From UBA2239 sp050177075 (GTDB lineage: Bacteria; Pseudomonadota; Gammaproteobacteria; Burkholderiales; UBA9220), in the NCBI GenBank assembly GCA_050177075.1, contig JBFXHL010000009.1, positions 1 to 50,148 of the forward strand: a stretch of DNA of 50,148 bases. Reading direction: 5' to 3'. Under the pieces are notes generated by a model. It had not been told where the DNA came from and ran no database searches. It was given only the letters and a program-made list of their open reading frames with translations. This document shows, piece by piece, positions 8,533 through 17,515 of the stretch (position 1 is its first letter; each line of letters opens with the position of its first letter). Both the position numbers and the translations under genes were made by a program.

Positions 8533-9726
8533 CTAAGGGAGAAACAGTTCCAGCAGGTCGTTGAGGAAATCCCGCCCACGGCGGGTCGGGCGATAGCCCA
8601 CCGCCGTGGTTTCCAGTAGACCGGCGGCGACGGCCTGCTCCAGTTCCGCCGCGATGGCGCTGATCGCCAATCCCGTCCGCTCCTCGAAGGTCGCCACGGT
8701 GAAACCGTCCGCGAGGCGCAGGCCGTTCATGAGGAATTCGAAGGGCAGGTCCACGGTTTCGACGCGGCGCTCCTGCTCCACCGCGTTCCCCGTGCCGGCC
8801 TTTTCCATGTAAATGGCTGGTGAACGGTGGCGCGCCTGGCGCAGGATGCGCGGCGTGACGGTCGCCGATTCATCGGCCCTGCCGCCAAGTCCGCCCTCTC
8901 GCGGGGGAAGGGTCAGTTTGCCGTGGGCGCCGGCGCCGATGCCGAGGTAGTCGCCGAACCGCCAGTAGTTGAGGTTGTGGCGGCATTCCTTGCCCGGGCG
9001 GGCGTAGGCGGAAGTCTCGTAGTGGCGGTAGCCGGCATCCTCCAGGGATTCGGCGATGGCTTCCTGCATGGCGTAGGCGGTGTCGTCGTCGGGGACCGGC
9101 GGTGGCTGGCGGTGGAAGGCGGTGCCCGGCTCCAGGGTCAGATGGTAGGCGGAGAGGTGGTCGGGGGCGAAGCCCAGGGCGGTGGCGACGTCCGCCAGGG
9201 CTTCCTCCGGCGTTTGCCGGGGCAGGGCGTAAATCAGGTCGAGATTGAGGTTGTCGAAGCATTTCCGGGCCGCTTCCACGGCTCGCCGGGCTTCCCGATC
9301 GTCGTGAATACGGCCGAGAGCGGCAAGGTGACGGGGGTTGAAACTCTGGATGCCGAGGGACAGGCGGTTGATGCCCGCTTCCCGGAAGCCGCGGAATTTT
9401 TCGGCTTCCACCGTGCCGGGATTGGCCTCCAGGGTGATTTCCGCGAAGGGGGCGAGGGGCAGGCGGGCGCGCACTCCTTCCAGGATGGCGTCGATGCCCG
9501 AGGGGGAGAACAGGCTGGGGGTGCCGCCGCCGAAGAAAACCGTCTGGATGCGCCGGCCCCAGATCAGCGGCAGGGATTGCTCCAGGTCCGCCATCAGGGC
9601 GGCGATGTAGTCCTGTTCCGGGAACCCCGTGGCGGCTTCGAAGGAGTTGAAGTCGCAGTAGGGACACTTCCGCACGCACCAGGGGAGGTGGACGTACAGG
9701 CTCAGGGGGGGCGGCGCGCTCAGCAC
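8533..9726 (-). CDS. hemW: HemW, radical SAM haem chaperone
   Basis: This 397-residue protein resembles oxygen-independent coproporphyrinogen oxidase but belongs to the HemW group, which binds haem and delivers it to respiratory proteins. The 4Fe-4S/SAM cluster motif CxxxCxxC is at C17, C21 and C24. GGGTPS, the TLEANPG segment and the C-terminal HemW wing are present. The start is GTG 9726, 6 bases after the rdgB stop, so it is translated as the last gene of rph-rdgB-hemW. Relative to the E. coli HemW sequence as I recall it, about 16 extra residues lie around 272-290 (between HGKLTL and RILRQ), rich in Gly, Arg and Pro and encoded by palindromic DNA. The gene otherwise looks intact. Confidence 0.93.
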   Translation of the reverse strand: MLSAPPPLSLYVHLPWCVRKCPYCDFNSFEAATGFPEQDYIAALMADLEQSLPLIWGRRIQTVFFGGGTPSLFSPSGIDAILEGVRARLPLAPFAEITLEANPGTVEAEKFRGFREAGINRLSLGIQSFNPRHLAALGRIHDDREARRAVEAARKCFDNLNLDLIYALPRQTPEEALADVATALGFAPDHLSAYHLTLEPGTAFHRQPPPVPDDDTAYAMQEAIAESLEDAGYRHYETSAYARPGKECRHNLNYWRFGDYLGIGAGAHGKLTLPPREGGLGGRADESATVTPRILRQARHRSPAIYMEKAGTGNAVEQERRVETVDLPFEFLMNGLRLADGFTVATFEERTGLAISAIAAELEQAVAAGLLETTAVGYRPTRRGRDFLNDLLELFLP

Positions 9727-9732
9727 GGGTGG

Positions 9733-10326
9733 CTAGGCGGCGCCCCGCTTCAGCTTCTCCACCAGCTGGGCCAGGGCCTGGCCCCGGTGGCTGATGCCGT
9801 TTTTCACTTCCATGGGGAGTTCGGCGCCGGTCTTGCCGTATTCGGGCACGAGGAAATAGGGGTCGTAGCCGAAGCCGCCGTCGCCCCGCGGGGTGTCGAT
9901 GATTTCCCCGTGCCAGGCGCCTTCGGCGATGATGGGCTGCGGGTCCTCCGGCCAGCGCACCAGCACCATCACGCAGTAATAGTGGGCCTTGCGGTTGGGC
10001 TGATCCTGCAGCAGCTCGATCAACTTCTCGTTGTTGCGCTGGTCGGATTTGGGCTCCCCGGCGAAGCGGGCGGAATAGACGCCGGGGGCGCCGTTGAGGG
10101 CGTCGACGCAGATGCCGGAGTCGTCGGCCAGAGCGGGCAGGCCGGAATGGAGAGAGGCGTGGCGGGCCTTGGCGAGGCAGTTCTCGACGAAAGTGCAGTG
10201 GGGCTCTTCGGCCTCGGGGATGTTGAAGGCGGACTGGGGCAGGGCTTCGAAGCCGAGGGGACCGAGGATGGCGCCGATTTCCCGCAGCTTGCCGGCGTTG
10301 TTGCTGGCGATGACGAGTTTTTGCAT
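9733..10326 (-). CDS. rdgB: XTP/dITP diphosphatase (RdgB/HAM1 family)
   Basis: This 197-residue protein hydrolyses non-canonical purine nucleoside triphosphates (dITP, XTP) to monophosphates, keeping deaminated purines out of DNA and RNA. The N-terminal ASNNAGKLREI, central LADDSGICVDALNGAPGVYSARF and C-terminal GFGYDPYF and SHRGQAL motifs are all present. The ATG at 10326 is one base from the rph TGA, so the two are very likely translationally coupled. Length is normal for the family. Confidence 0.95.
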   Translation of the reverse strand: MQKLVIASNNAGKLREIGAILGPLGFEALPQSAFNIPEAEEPHCTFVENCLAKARHASLHSGLPALADDSGICVDALNGAPGVYSARFAGEPKSDQRNNEKLIELLQDQPNRKAHYYCVMVLVRWPEDPQPIIAEGAWHGEIIDTPRGDGGFGYDPYFLVPEYGKTGAELPMEVKNGISHRGQALAQLVEKLKRGAA

Positions 10327-10327
10327 G

Positions 10328-11047
10328 TCAGACGAGTTCCAGTGCGTGCTTTTGCTTGGCGATCAGTTCCCGGATGCCCTTCTCGGCCAGGTCCAGCAGG
10401 GTATCCATCTCCTTGCGGCTGAAGGGTTCGCCCTCGGCCGTGCCCTGGACTTCCACCAGGCCGCCGCTGCCGGTCATGACCACGTTCATGTCGGTGTCGC
10501 AGGCGGAGTCCTCCGCGTAATCCAGGTCCAGCACCGGCGTCCCTTCGTAAATGCCCACCGAGACGGCGGCGATGAAGTCGGTGATGGGCGAGCGTTCGAT
10601 GGCCTGTTTGCCGAGGAGGAAGGAGACGGCGTCGTGGTAGGCGACGAAGGCACCCGTGATGCTGGCGGTGCGGGTGCCGCCGTCGGCCTGGATCACGTCG
10701 CAGTCCAGGACGATGGTGCGTTCGCCCAGGAGGGCGAGGTTGCTCACCGCCCGCAGGCTGCGGCCGATGAGGCGCTGGATTTCCTGGGTGCGGCCGGTCT
10801 GCTTGCCCCGGGCCGCTTCCCGGTCGGTGCGGGTGCCGGTGGAGCGGGGCAGCATGCCGTATTCGGCGGTGACCCAGCCCTGGCCTTTGCCTTTGAGGAA
10901 GCCGGGGACCTTTTCGTCCACGCTGGCGGTGCACAGCACCTTGGTGTCGCCGAACTCCACCAACACCGAGCCTTCAGCGTGTTTGGTATAGCGGCGGGTG
11001 ATGCGGACGTCGCGCATCTGGTCGGGCTGTCGCTGGCTGGGGCGCAT
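10328..11047 (-). CDS. rph: Ribonuclease PH
   Basis: This 239-residue phosphorolytic 3'-5' exoribonuclease trims tRNA 3' ends. The N-terminus carries the typical RPSxRQPDQMRxVxITRxY pattern. GMLPRSTGTR, the DVIQADGGTRTASITGA core and the DLDYAEDSACDTDMNVVMT phosphate-site region are intact. It is the first gene of the minus-strand group rph-rdgB-hemW. The upstream PP2C gene ends 40 bases away, so read-through from the kinase/phosphatase pair is possible. Confidence 0.96.
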   Translation of the reverse strand: MRPSQRQPDQMRDVRITRRYTKHAEGSVLVEFGDTKVLCTASVDEKVPGFLKGKGQGWVTAEYGMLPRSTGTRTDREAARGKQTGRTQEIQRLIGRSLRAVSNLALLGERTIVLDCDVIQADGGTRTASITGAFVAYHDAVSFLLGKQAIERSPITDFIAAVSVGIYEGTPVLDLDYAEDSACDTDMNVVMTGSGGLVEVQGTAEGEPFSRKEMDTLLDLAEKGIRELIAKQKHALELV

Positions 11048-11087
11048 GGAAGTCCTCTGTCGGGTTGAAGTGGGGAAATTATACCGG

Positions 11088-12002
11088 CTACTTGGAGTAT
11101 TTTTTGATCGCCGCCTGGATTTCCTGGATCGCCCGTTCGATGTCCTCGTCGGTGATCTGCAGGGCTTCGTCGGCCTTGCGGCTTTCCTGGAAGCTGCCGA
11201 GGCGGGTGGTGACCTGGTCCAGGGGCATGGCGGCGGTGGAGAAGGCCTGCTCGCCGGCCTTGTGGGGGTCGCCCCAGGTCACGCCCACGGCGGAAAGGTT
11301 GTCGCCGCCCTCGCCGGCCCGCAGTTCGGCATGGTCCATCAGCTCGTCCACGGCGCGGTTGATGGGGTAGGCGTCGAGGATGGAGCCCAATTCATTGACG
11401 GAAAGCATGCTCCACAGGCCGTCGGTACAGAGGAGAAGCGTGTCGCCGTCCTTCATGGCGACGCAGGAGGTCAACTCCACCTCGGGGGCGATTTCCCCGC
11501 CAAGGCAGTTGTAGATTTTGTTCCGCTCCGGGTGGGTGTTCATCTGGGCTTCGCTGATGCGGCCGCTGTCGAACAACTGCTGGACCCGGGAGTGGTCCCG
11601 GGTGCGCGCCACCAGCTGGCCGCGCCGGAACAGGTAAAGACGGGAATCCCCCACATGGGCCCAGCAGGCCGTGTGTTTCTGGACCACGCAGGCGACGCAG
11701 GTGGTGCGGGGGTAGTCCGGCAGCTTGTTTTCCTTGGCGTAGTGGTAGATGGCCTCGTGGGCCTGGTGCATGGCCGCCTTGAGGAAGGCCTGGGCGTCCT
11801 TCAGAAGGGGGTCGGCCTGGTTGCGGAACATTTCCGAAATCAGCTGGACGGCGATCTGGGCGGCCACCTCGCCGTGGAAGTGGCCGCCCATGCCGTCGGC
11901 CACGACCATCAGCAAGGCTTCCCGGCTGTAGGCATAGGCCACCCGGTCCTGGTTGTAGCGGCGGCCGCCTTGGCGGCTGGTCTGATAGATGGAGAATTTC
12001 AC
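11088..12002 (-). CDS. PP2C-type serine/threonine protein phosphatase
   Basis: This is a 304-residue metal-dependent phosphatase. PPM/PP2C motifs are visible in order: NQDR at 17-20, ADGMGGH at 35-41, GDSRLY at 118-123, TDGLW near 195 and GGDNLS near 260, which supply the metal-binding aspartates. There is no signal peptide or membrane segment, so it should act in the cytoplasm. It starts at GTG 12002, and the GTGA overlap with the kinase stop indicates coupling. It presumably reverses the partner kinase's phosphorylation (inference). The C-terminal 40 residues form a charged helical tail. Confidence 0.93.
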   Translation of the reverse strand: MKFSIYQTSRQGGRRYNQDRVAYAYSREALLMVVADGMGGHFHGEVAAQIAVQLISEMFRNQADPLLKDAQAFLKAAMHQAHEAIYHYAKENKLPDYPRTTCVACVVQKHTACWAHVGDSRLYLFRRGQLVARTRDHSRVQQLFDSGRISEAQMNTHPERNKIYNCLGGEIAPEVELTSCVAMKDGDTLLLCTDGLWSMLSVNELGSILDAYPINRAVDELMDHAELRAGEGGDNLSAVGVTWGDPHKAGEQAFSTAAMPLDQVTTRLGSFQESRKADEALQITDEDIERAIQEIQAAIKKYSK

Positions 12003-12961
12003 GATTTTTTCCCTTTCCCCCGCCAGCCGAGTTCCGATAGCTTCCGCCGCAGGTTGCCGAGCAGGCCCGGCGAGGCTTCTTCCTCATCGGGGGCGTCCAT
12101 CAGGGCTTTTTGCAAGATCCGCAGGCTGTGGGGACGTTCCATGGGATCGAGTTCGAGGCACCAGTCGACGATTTCCAGCAGTTGGTCGGAGTAGAGACCT
12201 TTCCAGATTTTTTTCGCCGACACGTACTTGTCGTCCTCCAGGCGTAAATCCGCCGCCTGGGGGGCGTAGCCGGCGAGGCAGGCGAAGATGCTGGCGCCGA
12301 TGCTGTAGATGTCGGTCCAGGGGCCCAGGTTCTCCCGGTCGTTGTACTGCTCCGGGGCGGCGAAACCCGGGGTGTACATGGGCGTCAGCATGGGCTTCTC
12401 GTTGACCAGCGTCTGGCGGGCGGCGCCGAAATCCAGCAGTACCGGCGAGCCGTCCAGGCGGATGTAAATGTTGGCCGGCTTGATGTCCAGGTGCAGCAGC
12501 TTGTGGGTGTGCACTTCCCGCAGGCCGTTCATCAGTTCGGCGAAGACGCGCCGGATCAGGTTCTCGGTGATGTCCTGCTTCTGATGCTGGATCAGGTTTT
12601 GCAGGGTTTTTCCCCGTTCGTAGCGCATCACCAGGTAAACCGTCTCGTTGGCGCGGAAAAAATTCACCACTCGCACCACGTTGGGGTGGGAGATTTTCGC
12701 CAGGGCGCGGCCTTCCTCGAAAAAGCATTTCATGCCGTGGCGGAATCCCGCCAGGTTTTCCCCCGAGTTGGCCTGGACCAATGCGCCGTCGGCGCGAGTG
12801 GCCAGGTAGGGGGGAAGGTATTCCTTGATGGCGACGGGTTCGTTGTGCTCGTCGTAGGCCAGATAGACGATGCCGAAACCGCCGTGGCTCAGCTCCTTGC
12901 CGATGCGGTAATTGAGCAGTTGGAAGCCTTCGGGCAAGGCCTGGGTGGATGGTGCTGCCAT
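11999..12961 (-). CDS. Hanks-type serine/threonine protein kinase
   Basis: This is a 320-residue soluble kinase. The glycine-rich loop HGGFG is at 26-30 and the ATP lysine is K46 (VAIKEY). The catalytic loop is HLDIKPANI starting at H157, with catalytic Asp159 and Asn164, and DFG is at 177-179. The Arg of HRD is replaced by Leu158, making it a non-RD kinase, so activation-loop phosphorylation may not be the switch. An APEQY P+1 segment is present. No transmembrane or sensor domain follows the kinase fold. The pair with the PP2C phosphatase is a compact reversible-phosphorylation module; substrates are unknown. It starts at ATG 12961. Confidence 0.93.
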   Translation of the reverse strand: MAAPSTQALPEGFQLLNYRIGKELSHGGFGIVYLAYDEHNEPVAIKEYLPPYLATRADGALVQANSGENLAGFRHGMKCFFEEGRALAKISHPNVVRVVNFFRANETVYLVMRYERGKTLQNLIQHQKQDITENLIRRVFAELMNGLREVHTHKLLHLDIKPANIYIRLDGSPVLLDFGAARQTLVNEKPMLTPMYTPGFAAPEQYNDRENLGPWTDIYSIGASIFACLAGYAPQAADLRLEDDKYVSAKKIWKGLYSDQLLEIVDWCLELDPMERPHSLRILQKALMDAPDEEEASPGLLGNLRRKLSELGWRGKGKKS

Positions 12962-13092
12962 TCGGCCAAGAGTGTGTTATTTTCGGGTTGTTTGGGCGTT
13001 CCGCTCGCACCGGGACGGAATTACATTTGCATAAGCGGACCTCCTCATTATTCACCACTTGATGGTGGAATGCAAAGCATACGGAACCTTCC

Positions 13093-13956
13093 ATGATCTA
13101 TAGCATGACCGGTTATGCCGCCGCCGCCAGGGAACTGGAATACGGCACCCTCAACCTCGAATTGCGCTCCGTCAACCACCGTTACCTGGATATCCAGTTC
13201 CGCATGTCGGAAGAACTGCGGGGCTTGGAGGCGGCGCTGCGGGAAGCCATCGGCAAGCGCATCAGCCGCGGCAAGGTGGATTTCCGCATGGGGTTCACCC
13301 CGCGCCCCGGCGCGTCCGCCCTCCATGCCGACGAGGAGCTGGTACGGCAACTGGCCGCCCTCAGCGGCAAGGTCAAGGCCCTGCTGCCGGAGGCCAGGGA
13401 TTTGTCCGTGGCCGAGGTACTTCAGTGGCCGGGGGTGATGGCCCAGGATGCGGTTTCCCAGGAAACCCTGCATGAAGCGGCGCTGGCCCTGGCGACCGCC
13501 ACCTTGGAGGAATTCAATGCCAGTCGCAGCCGCGAGGGGGAGAAGCTCAAGGCGCTGTTGTGGGAGCGGGGAGCCAAGATGGGCGACTTGGTGAAGGAAG
13601 CCGGGCCCCATATCCCCGCCATTCTCGCCGCCCACCGGGAGAAGCTGGCCGCCGCCCTGAAGGAGGCGGGGGCCAGCCTGGAAGAAGACCGCCTGCGCCA
13701 GGAGCTGACCCTCTTCGCCCAGCGCATCGACGTGGACGAGGAGATGTCCCGCCTCCAGACCCACCTGACGGAGGTGCGGCGGGTGCTGGATGCCGGCGGC
13801 GCGGTGGGCAAGCGCCTGGATTTCCTGATGCAGGAGCTGAACCGGGAAGCCAACACCCTCGCCTCCAAGTCGGTGGCCAGCGAGGTGACCCGCATCGCGG
13901 TGGAGCTCAAGGTGCTGATCGAGCAGATGCGCGAGCAGGTGCAGAACATCGAGTAG
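13093..13956 (+). CDS. yicC: YicC-family endoribonuclease
   Basis: This is a 287-residue protein with the family's N-terminal pattern (IYSMTGYA, ELRSVNHRYLD) and the conserved C-terminal segment with KRLDFLMQELNREANT and SKS. E. coli YicC is an endoribonuclease that promotes decay of certain small RNAs. It is separated by a 131-base divergent gap from the kinase. A small hairpin (CACCA and TGGTG around 13053-13067) lies just before the gene. It converges with the AI-2E transporter gene, leaving only 4 bases between stops. Confidence 0.93.
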   Translation: MIYSMTGYAAAARELEYGTLNLELRSVNHRYLDIQFRMSEELRGLEAALREAIGKRISRGKVDFRMGFTPRPGASALHADEELVRQLAALSGKVKALLPEARDLSVAEVLQWPGVMAQDAVSQETLHEAALALATATLEEFNASRSREGEKLKALLWERGAKMGDLVKEAGPHIPAILAAHREKLAAALKEAGASLEEDRLRQELTLFAQRIDVDEEMSRLQTHLTEVRRVLDAGGAVGKRLDFLMQELNREANTLASKSVASEVTRIAVELKVLIEQMREQVQNIE

Positions 13957-13960
13957 GCCG

Positions 13961-15028
13961 TCACTTCTGGGAGGGTTGGCTGGCCGCCTGCTCTCCCAGC
14001 CATTCCCGCCACACCGCCACCAGGACCGCCAGCACCACCGGACCGAGGAACAGGCCGATCAGGCCGAACACCGCCAGGCCGCCGAGGACGCCGAAGAACA
14101 CCAGCAGGAAATGCAGGCGCACGGCGGCGCTCACCACCAGGGGGCGGACCAGGTTGTCCACCCAGCTCACCACCAGCGTTCCCCACAGGAACAGGCCGAG
14201 CCCCGCCACGGTATTGCCGGTAAGCAGCAGCCAGGCGGAAGCGGCGCCCCAGACCAGCGGCGTGCCGAAGGGAATGAAGGCGAAGAGGGCGGTGAAGGCC
14301 GCCAGGGTCACTGGCGAATCCATGCCCGCCACCCAGTAGCCGATCCCCGCCAGGGTACCCTGGGCCAGGGCGGTGAGGGTGAGGCCCAGGACCACCGCCC
14401 GGGTGGTGGCGCCGATGGCCTCCAGATACTGTTTCGCGCGCTCCCCGAGAAAGCGGCCGGCCACGGTGCGGGTCTGGGATACCAGGGCCTCCCCGTCGCG
14501 GTAGAGGAAGAACAAACTCAACAGGGCGATGCCGAATTTGGCGGCATTGCGGCCCATGCCCCCGGCGAGGGAACCGGCCAGGGTCAGCGCCTCTTGCCGG
14601 TGCTGGGCGAGAAGGACCTTGATGGCGGCGGGGTCGGTCAGCCATTGCTGCAACTGGTCGGCCAGCCAGGGGCCCGCCAGGGGAAGTTGGCCGATGAAAG
14701 GGGGGAGGCTGGGTTTCTGCGCCAGCCAGGCGGCCAAGGCCTTGTAGGCGGCAGAGACCTCGGCTTGCAGGACCAGGGCCGTCCAGGCGAAGGGAAGGAC
14801 CAGCGCGGCGGCGGTGGCTAGGGTCATCAGCGTCGCCGCCAGGGTGCCCCGGCCGGCGGTTTGTTTCCGCAGCCAGCGGTAGGCGGGCCAGGTGACGTAG
14901 GCCAGCACCGCCGCCCAGGCGAAGGGGGCGATGAAGGGGGCGAGGACCGCGTAGGAAAGCAGCAGCAGCCCTCCCAGGGCAGCCCACAGGACGAGGTGCT
15001 TTGCTTTCTGGGAAGGGGGATGGTCCAT
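13961..15028 (-). CDS. AI-2E family transporter (PerM/YdiK-like membrane protein)
   Basis: This 355-residue inner-membrane protein has about eight hydrophobic helices. The N-terminal pair is near 12-45, a loop-rich middle follows, and the C-terminal helices include GTLAGIGYWVAG and AFIPFGTPLVWG, which are typical of the family. Members have been linked to autoinducer-2 export, Na+/H+ exchange or unknown solutes, so no substrate is assigned. It is the last gene of the apparent operon htpX-alx-yqhA, 20 bases after yqhA. Confidence 0.88.
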   Translation of the reverse strand: MDHPPSQKAKHLVLWAALGGLLLLSYAVLAPFIAPFAWAAVLAYVTWPAYRWLRKQTAGRGTLAATLMTLATAAALVLPFAWTALVLQAEVSAAYKALAAWLAQKPSLPPFIGQLPLAGPWLADQLQQWLTDPAAIKVLLAQHRQEALTLAGSLAGGMGRNAAKFGIALLSLFFLYRDGEALVSQTRTVAGRFLGERAKQYLEAIGATTRAVVLGLTLTALAQGTLAGIGYWVAGMDSPVTLAAFTALFAFIPFGTPLVWGAASAWLLLTGNTVAGLGLFLWGTLVVSWVDNLVRPLVVSAAVRLHFLLVFFGVLGGLAVFGLIGLFLGPVVLAVLVAVWREWLGEQAASQPSQK

Positions 15029-15048
15029 GCCAGGCTCCGGGTGAACGG

Positions 15049-15567
15049 CTATTCCCCATTATGGCCGGATTTCCCTCCCGCGACACGGTCCGAGATGGCG
15101 AACATCAAGCCGGAGACGACGAAGGTCATGTGGATGCCCACTTTCCACGCCAGTTGCTCGTTGCCGAGGCTGTCCACGTGCATGAAGGCCTTGAGCAGCT
15201 CGATGCCGGAAATGGCGACGATGGAGCCGATCAGCTTCATCTTCAGCTCGGCGAAGCCCACGTGGCCCATCCAGGAGGGACGGTCCTCGTGGTCGGCGGT
15301 GTCGATGCGGGAGACGAAGTTCTCGTAGCCGGCGAAGACGATGATGATCAGCAGGTTGGCCACCATCACCACGTCGATCAGGGACAGCAGGCCGATGATG
15401 ACGTCGCTCTCCTTTCCCTCCAGCACCAGGGGGACGAAATGGGCGAACTCCTTGGCGAACATCACCAGCAGCAGGCCCAGGGCCGCCACCAGGCCGAGGT
15501 AGAAGGGGGCGAGCAGCCAGCGGCTGCCGAAGATCATTTTTTCCAGTTGGTTTTCCAGTCGTTTCAT
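15049..15567 (-). CDS. yqhA: YqhA/UPF0114 family inner-membrane protein
   Basis: This is a 172-residue protein with three to four hydrophobic helices and the conserved segments FGSRWLLAPFYLGL, SLIDVVMVANLLIIIVFAGYENFVS and KLIGSIVAISGIELLKAFM, diagnostic of the TIGR00645/UPF0114 family. Its function is unknown. It lies 22 bases downstream of the TerC-family gene and 20 bases upstream of the AI-2E transporter gene, so it is probably co-transcribed with both. ATG 15567 opens with MKRLENQLEKMIF, as in relatives. Confidence 0.92.
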   Translation of the reverse strand: MKRLENQLEKMIFGSRWLLAPFYLGLVAALGLLLVMFAKEFAHFVPLVLEGKESDVIIGLLSLIDVVMVANLLIIIVFAGYENFVSRIDTADHEDRPSWMGHVGFAELKMKLIGSIVAISGIELLKAFMHVDSLGNEQLAWKVGIHMTFVVSGLMFAISDRVAGGKSGHNGE

Positions 15568-15589
15568 TCAGCAGTCTCCAGAAAAGGGA

Positions 15590-16555
15590 TTAGGCGCGGC
15601 CCTTGCCGTTGCGGCTGGCGACCAGGCTCGCCGCCACGGAGGCGGCAAGGATGATGGCCACCACCGCCAGGGCCAGGCCGATGGGCACCTTGTAGAACTC
15701 CGCCGCCAGCATCTTGGCGCCGACGAACACCAGCACCAGGGCCAGGCCGTACTTCAGCAGGTGGAAGCGGGCGGCCAGGTCGGCGAGGAGGAAATACAGT
15801 GCCCGTAGGCCCATGATGGCGAAGATGTTGGAGGTGAAGACGATGAAGGGGTCGGTGGTGACGGCGAAAATGGCCGGGATGCTGTCCACGGCGAAAATCA
15901 CGTCCGAGGTCTCGATCAGCACCAGCACCAGGAACAGGGGCGTGAACCAGCGCGCGCCATCCTTCACCACGGCGAATTTCTCGTCCTCGAAGTCGGGGGT
16001 GATGCGCAGGTGGCGGCGCATCCACTTCAGCGCCGGGTTCTTCTCCAGGTCCGCCTCCTTGTCGGCGAATACCAGCATCTTGAAGCCGGTGACCACCAGG
16101 AACAGGCCGAAGAGGTACAGCACCCAGTGGAATTCCGCCACCAGCCAGGCCCCGGCGAGGATCATCGCCGCCCGCATGACGATGGCCCCCAGCACGCCGT
16201 AGAGCAGCACCCGGCGCTGGTATTCCGGTGGCACGGCGAAGTAGGAGAAGATCATCAGGAAGACGAAGATGTTGTCCACCGACAGGGATTTCTCGATCAG
16301 GTAGCCGGTGAGGAATTCCAGGGCCCGGGCGTCGGCGACCTCCCTTCCCAGAGTGCCGTTCAGGTGCCACCACAAGAGACCGTTGAAAACGAGGGCCAGG
16401 GTGACCCAGGCGATGCTCCAGGCCAGGGCTTCCCTGGCCGAGACGCGGTGGGCCTGGCGCCCGCCGAGGACGAACAGGTCCAGGGCGAGCATGGCCAGAA
16501 CGAAGACGATGAAACCCGCCCACAGGGCGGGGGTGCCGACGGAGGCGTATTCCAT
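15590..16555 (-). CDS. alx: TerC/Alx-family membrane protein
   Basis: This 321-residue polytopic protein has about nine hydrophobic helices and the TerC signatures EKSLSVDNIFVF and ETSDVIFAVDSIPAIFAVT, whose buried acidic residues are thought to coordinate metal. Length matches E. coli Alx, which is linked to manganese export and alkaline response. The htpX stop lies only 9 bases upstream, so there is no room for the yybP-ykoY manganese riboswitch that controls alx in enteric bacteria. Regulation would have to come through htpX transcription. Confidence 0.9.
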   Translation of the reverse strand: MEYASVGTPALWAGFIVFVLAMLALDLFVLGGRQAHRVSAREALAWSIAWVTLALVFNGLLWWHLNGTLGREVADARALEFLTGYLIEKSLSVDNIFVFLMIFSYFAVPPEYQRRVLLYGVLGAIVMRAAMILAGAWLVAEFHWVLYLFGLFLVVTGFKMLVFADKEADLEKNPALKWMRRHLRITPDFEDEKFAVVKDGARWFTPLFLVLVLIETSDVIFAVDSIPAIFAVTTDPFIVFTSNIFAIMGLRALYFLLADLAARFHLLKYGLALVLVFVGAKMLAAEFYKVPIGLALAVVAIILAASVAASLVASRNGKGRA

Positions 16556-16564
16556 GGTCGCTCC

Positions 16565-17449
16565 TTAGCCGCGGTGGCCCCGCTCCAGGGCGGCGATGCG
16601 CTGCTCCAGGGGGGGATGGGTGGCGAACAGGGCGCGCAGGCCGCTCGGCTTGCCGCCGTTGATGCCGAAGGCGGCCATCTTGTCCGGCAGGGCGGAGGGC
16701 TCGTGCAGGTTCTGGAGGCGGCGCAGGGCGGCGATCATGGCGCCCCGGCCGGCCAGTTGCGCGCCGCCCCGGTCGGCGCGGAATTCCCGCTGGCGGGAGA
16801 ACCACATCACGATCAGGGAGGCGAGGATGCCCAGCACCAGTTCGGCCACGATCATGGTGACGAAGAAGGCCGGGCCCTGGCCCTTCTCGGTCTTGAACAC
16901 CACCTTGTCCACCACGTAGCCGATGACCCGGGACAGGAACATGACAAAGGTGTTCACCACCCCCTGGATCAGGGCCAGGGTCACCATGTCGCCGTTGGCG
17001 GCGTGGGACACCTCGTGGCCCAGCACCGCCTCGGCCTCTTCCCGGGTCATGTTCTGCAGCAGGCCAGTGGAGACGGCGATGAGGGAACTGTTCCGGGTCA
17101 TGCCGGTGGCGAAGGCATTGACGTCGGGGGAATCGTAGACCGCCACTTCCGGCATGGCGATGCCGGCAGCCCGGGCCTGGCGCGCCACGGTATCCACCAG
17201 CCATTTCTCGGTGGGAGTGGCGGGGTCGGTGATGACCCGGGCGCCGACGGACATTTTCGCCGTCCACTTGGAAATGGCCAGGGAGATGAAGGAACCGCCG
17301 AAGCCCATGATGGCGGCGAAGACCAGCAGGGCGTTGAGGTTGAGGCCCTGCTGGGTGAGGTAGGGCTCCACCCCCAGCAGGCGCATGGTGAGGGACAGGA
17401 CCAGGACGATAGCCAGGTTGGTGGCGAGGAACAGGACAATGCGTTTCAT
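16565..17449 (-). CDS. htpX: HtpX membrane zinc metalloprotease
   Basis: This 294-residue M48-family protease degrades misfolded inner-membrane proteins. Two N-terminal helices (4-23 and 35-55) precede the catalytic zinc motif HEVSH (HExxH), and two more helices follow. The downstream REFRADRGGA segment supplies the third ligand. Length equals that of E. coli HtpX. ATG 17449 is supported by a strong AAGGAG a few bases upstream; an upstream in-frame extension lacks family similarity. It heads the minus-strand operon htpX-alx-yqhA-AI-2E transporter and is divergent from nhaR across 109 bases. Confidence 0.95.
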   Translation of the reverse strand: MKRIVLFLATNLAIVLVLSLTMRLLGVEPYLTQQGLNLNALLVFAAIMGFGGSFISLAISKWTAKMSVGARVITDPATPTEKWLVDTVARQARAAGIAMPEVAVYDSPDVNAFATGMTRNSSLIAVSTGLLQNMTREEAEAVLGHEVSHAANGDMVTLALIQGVVNTFVMFLSRVIGYVVDKVVFKTEKGQGPAFFVTMIVAELVLGILASLIVMWFSRQREFRADRGGAQLAGRGAMIAALRRLQNLHEPSALPDKMAAFGINGGKPSGLRALFATHPPLEQRIAALERGHRG

Positions 17450-17515
17450 GGCGGCTCCTTGACGGATTTTCGACCGAGCCAGCATAAGGCCGGCCGACTG
17501 GCAAATAAAGTCGAA

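Noticed and set aside
16556..16564. Possible yybP-ykoY manganese riboswitch before the TerC/Alx gene
   Set aside because: Only 9 bases separate htpX from this gene, far too short for the riboswitch.
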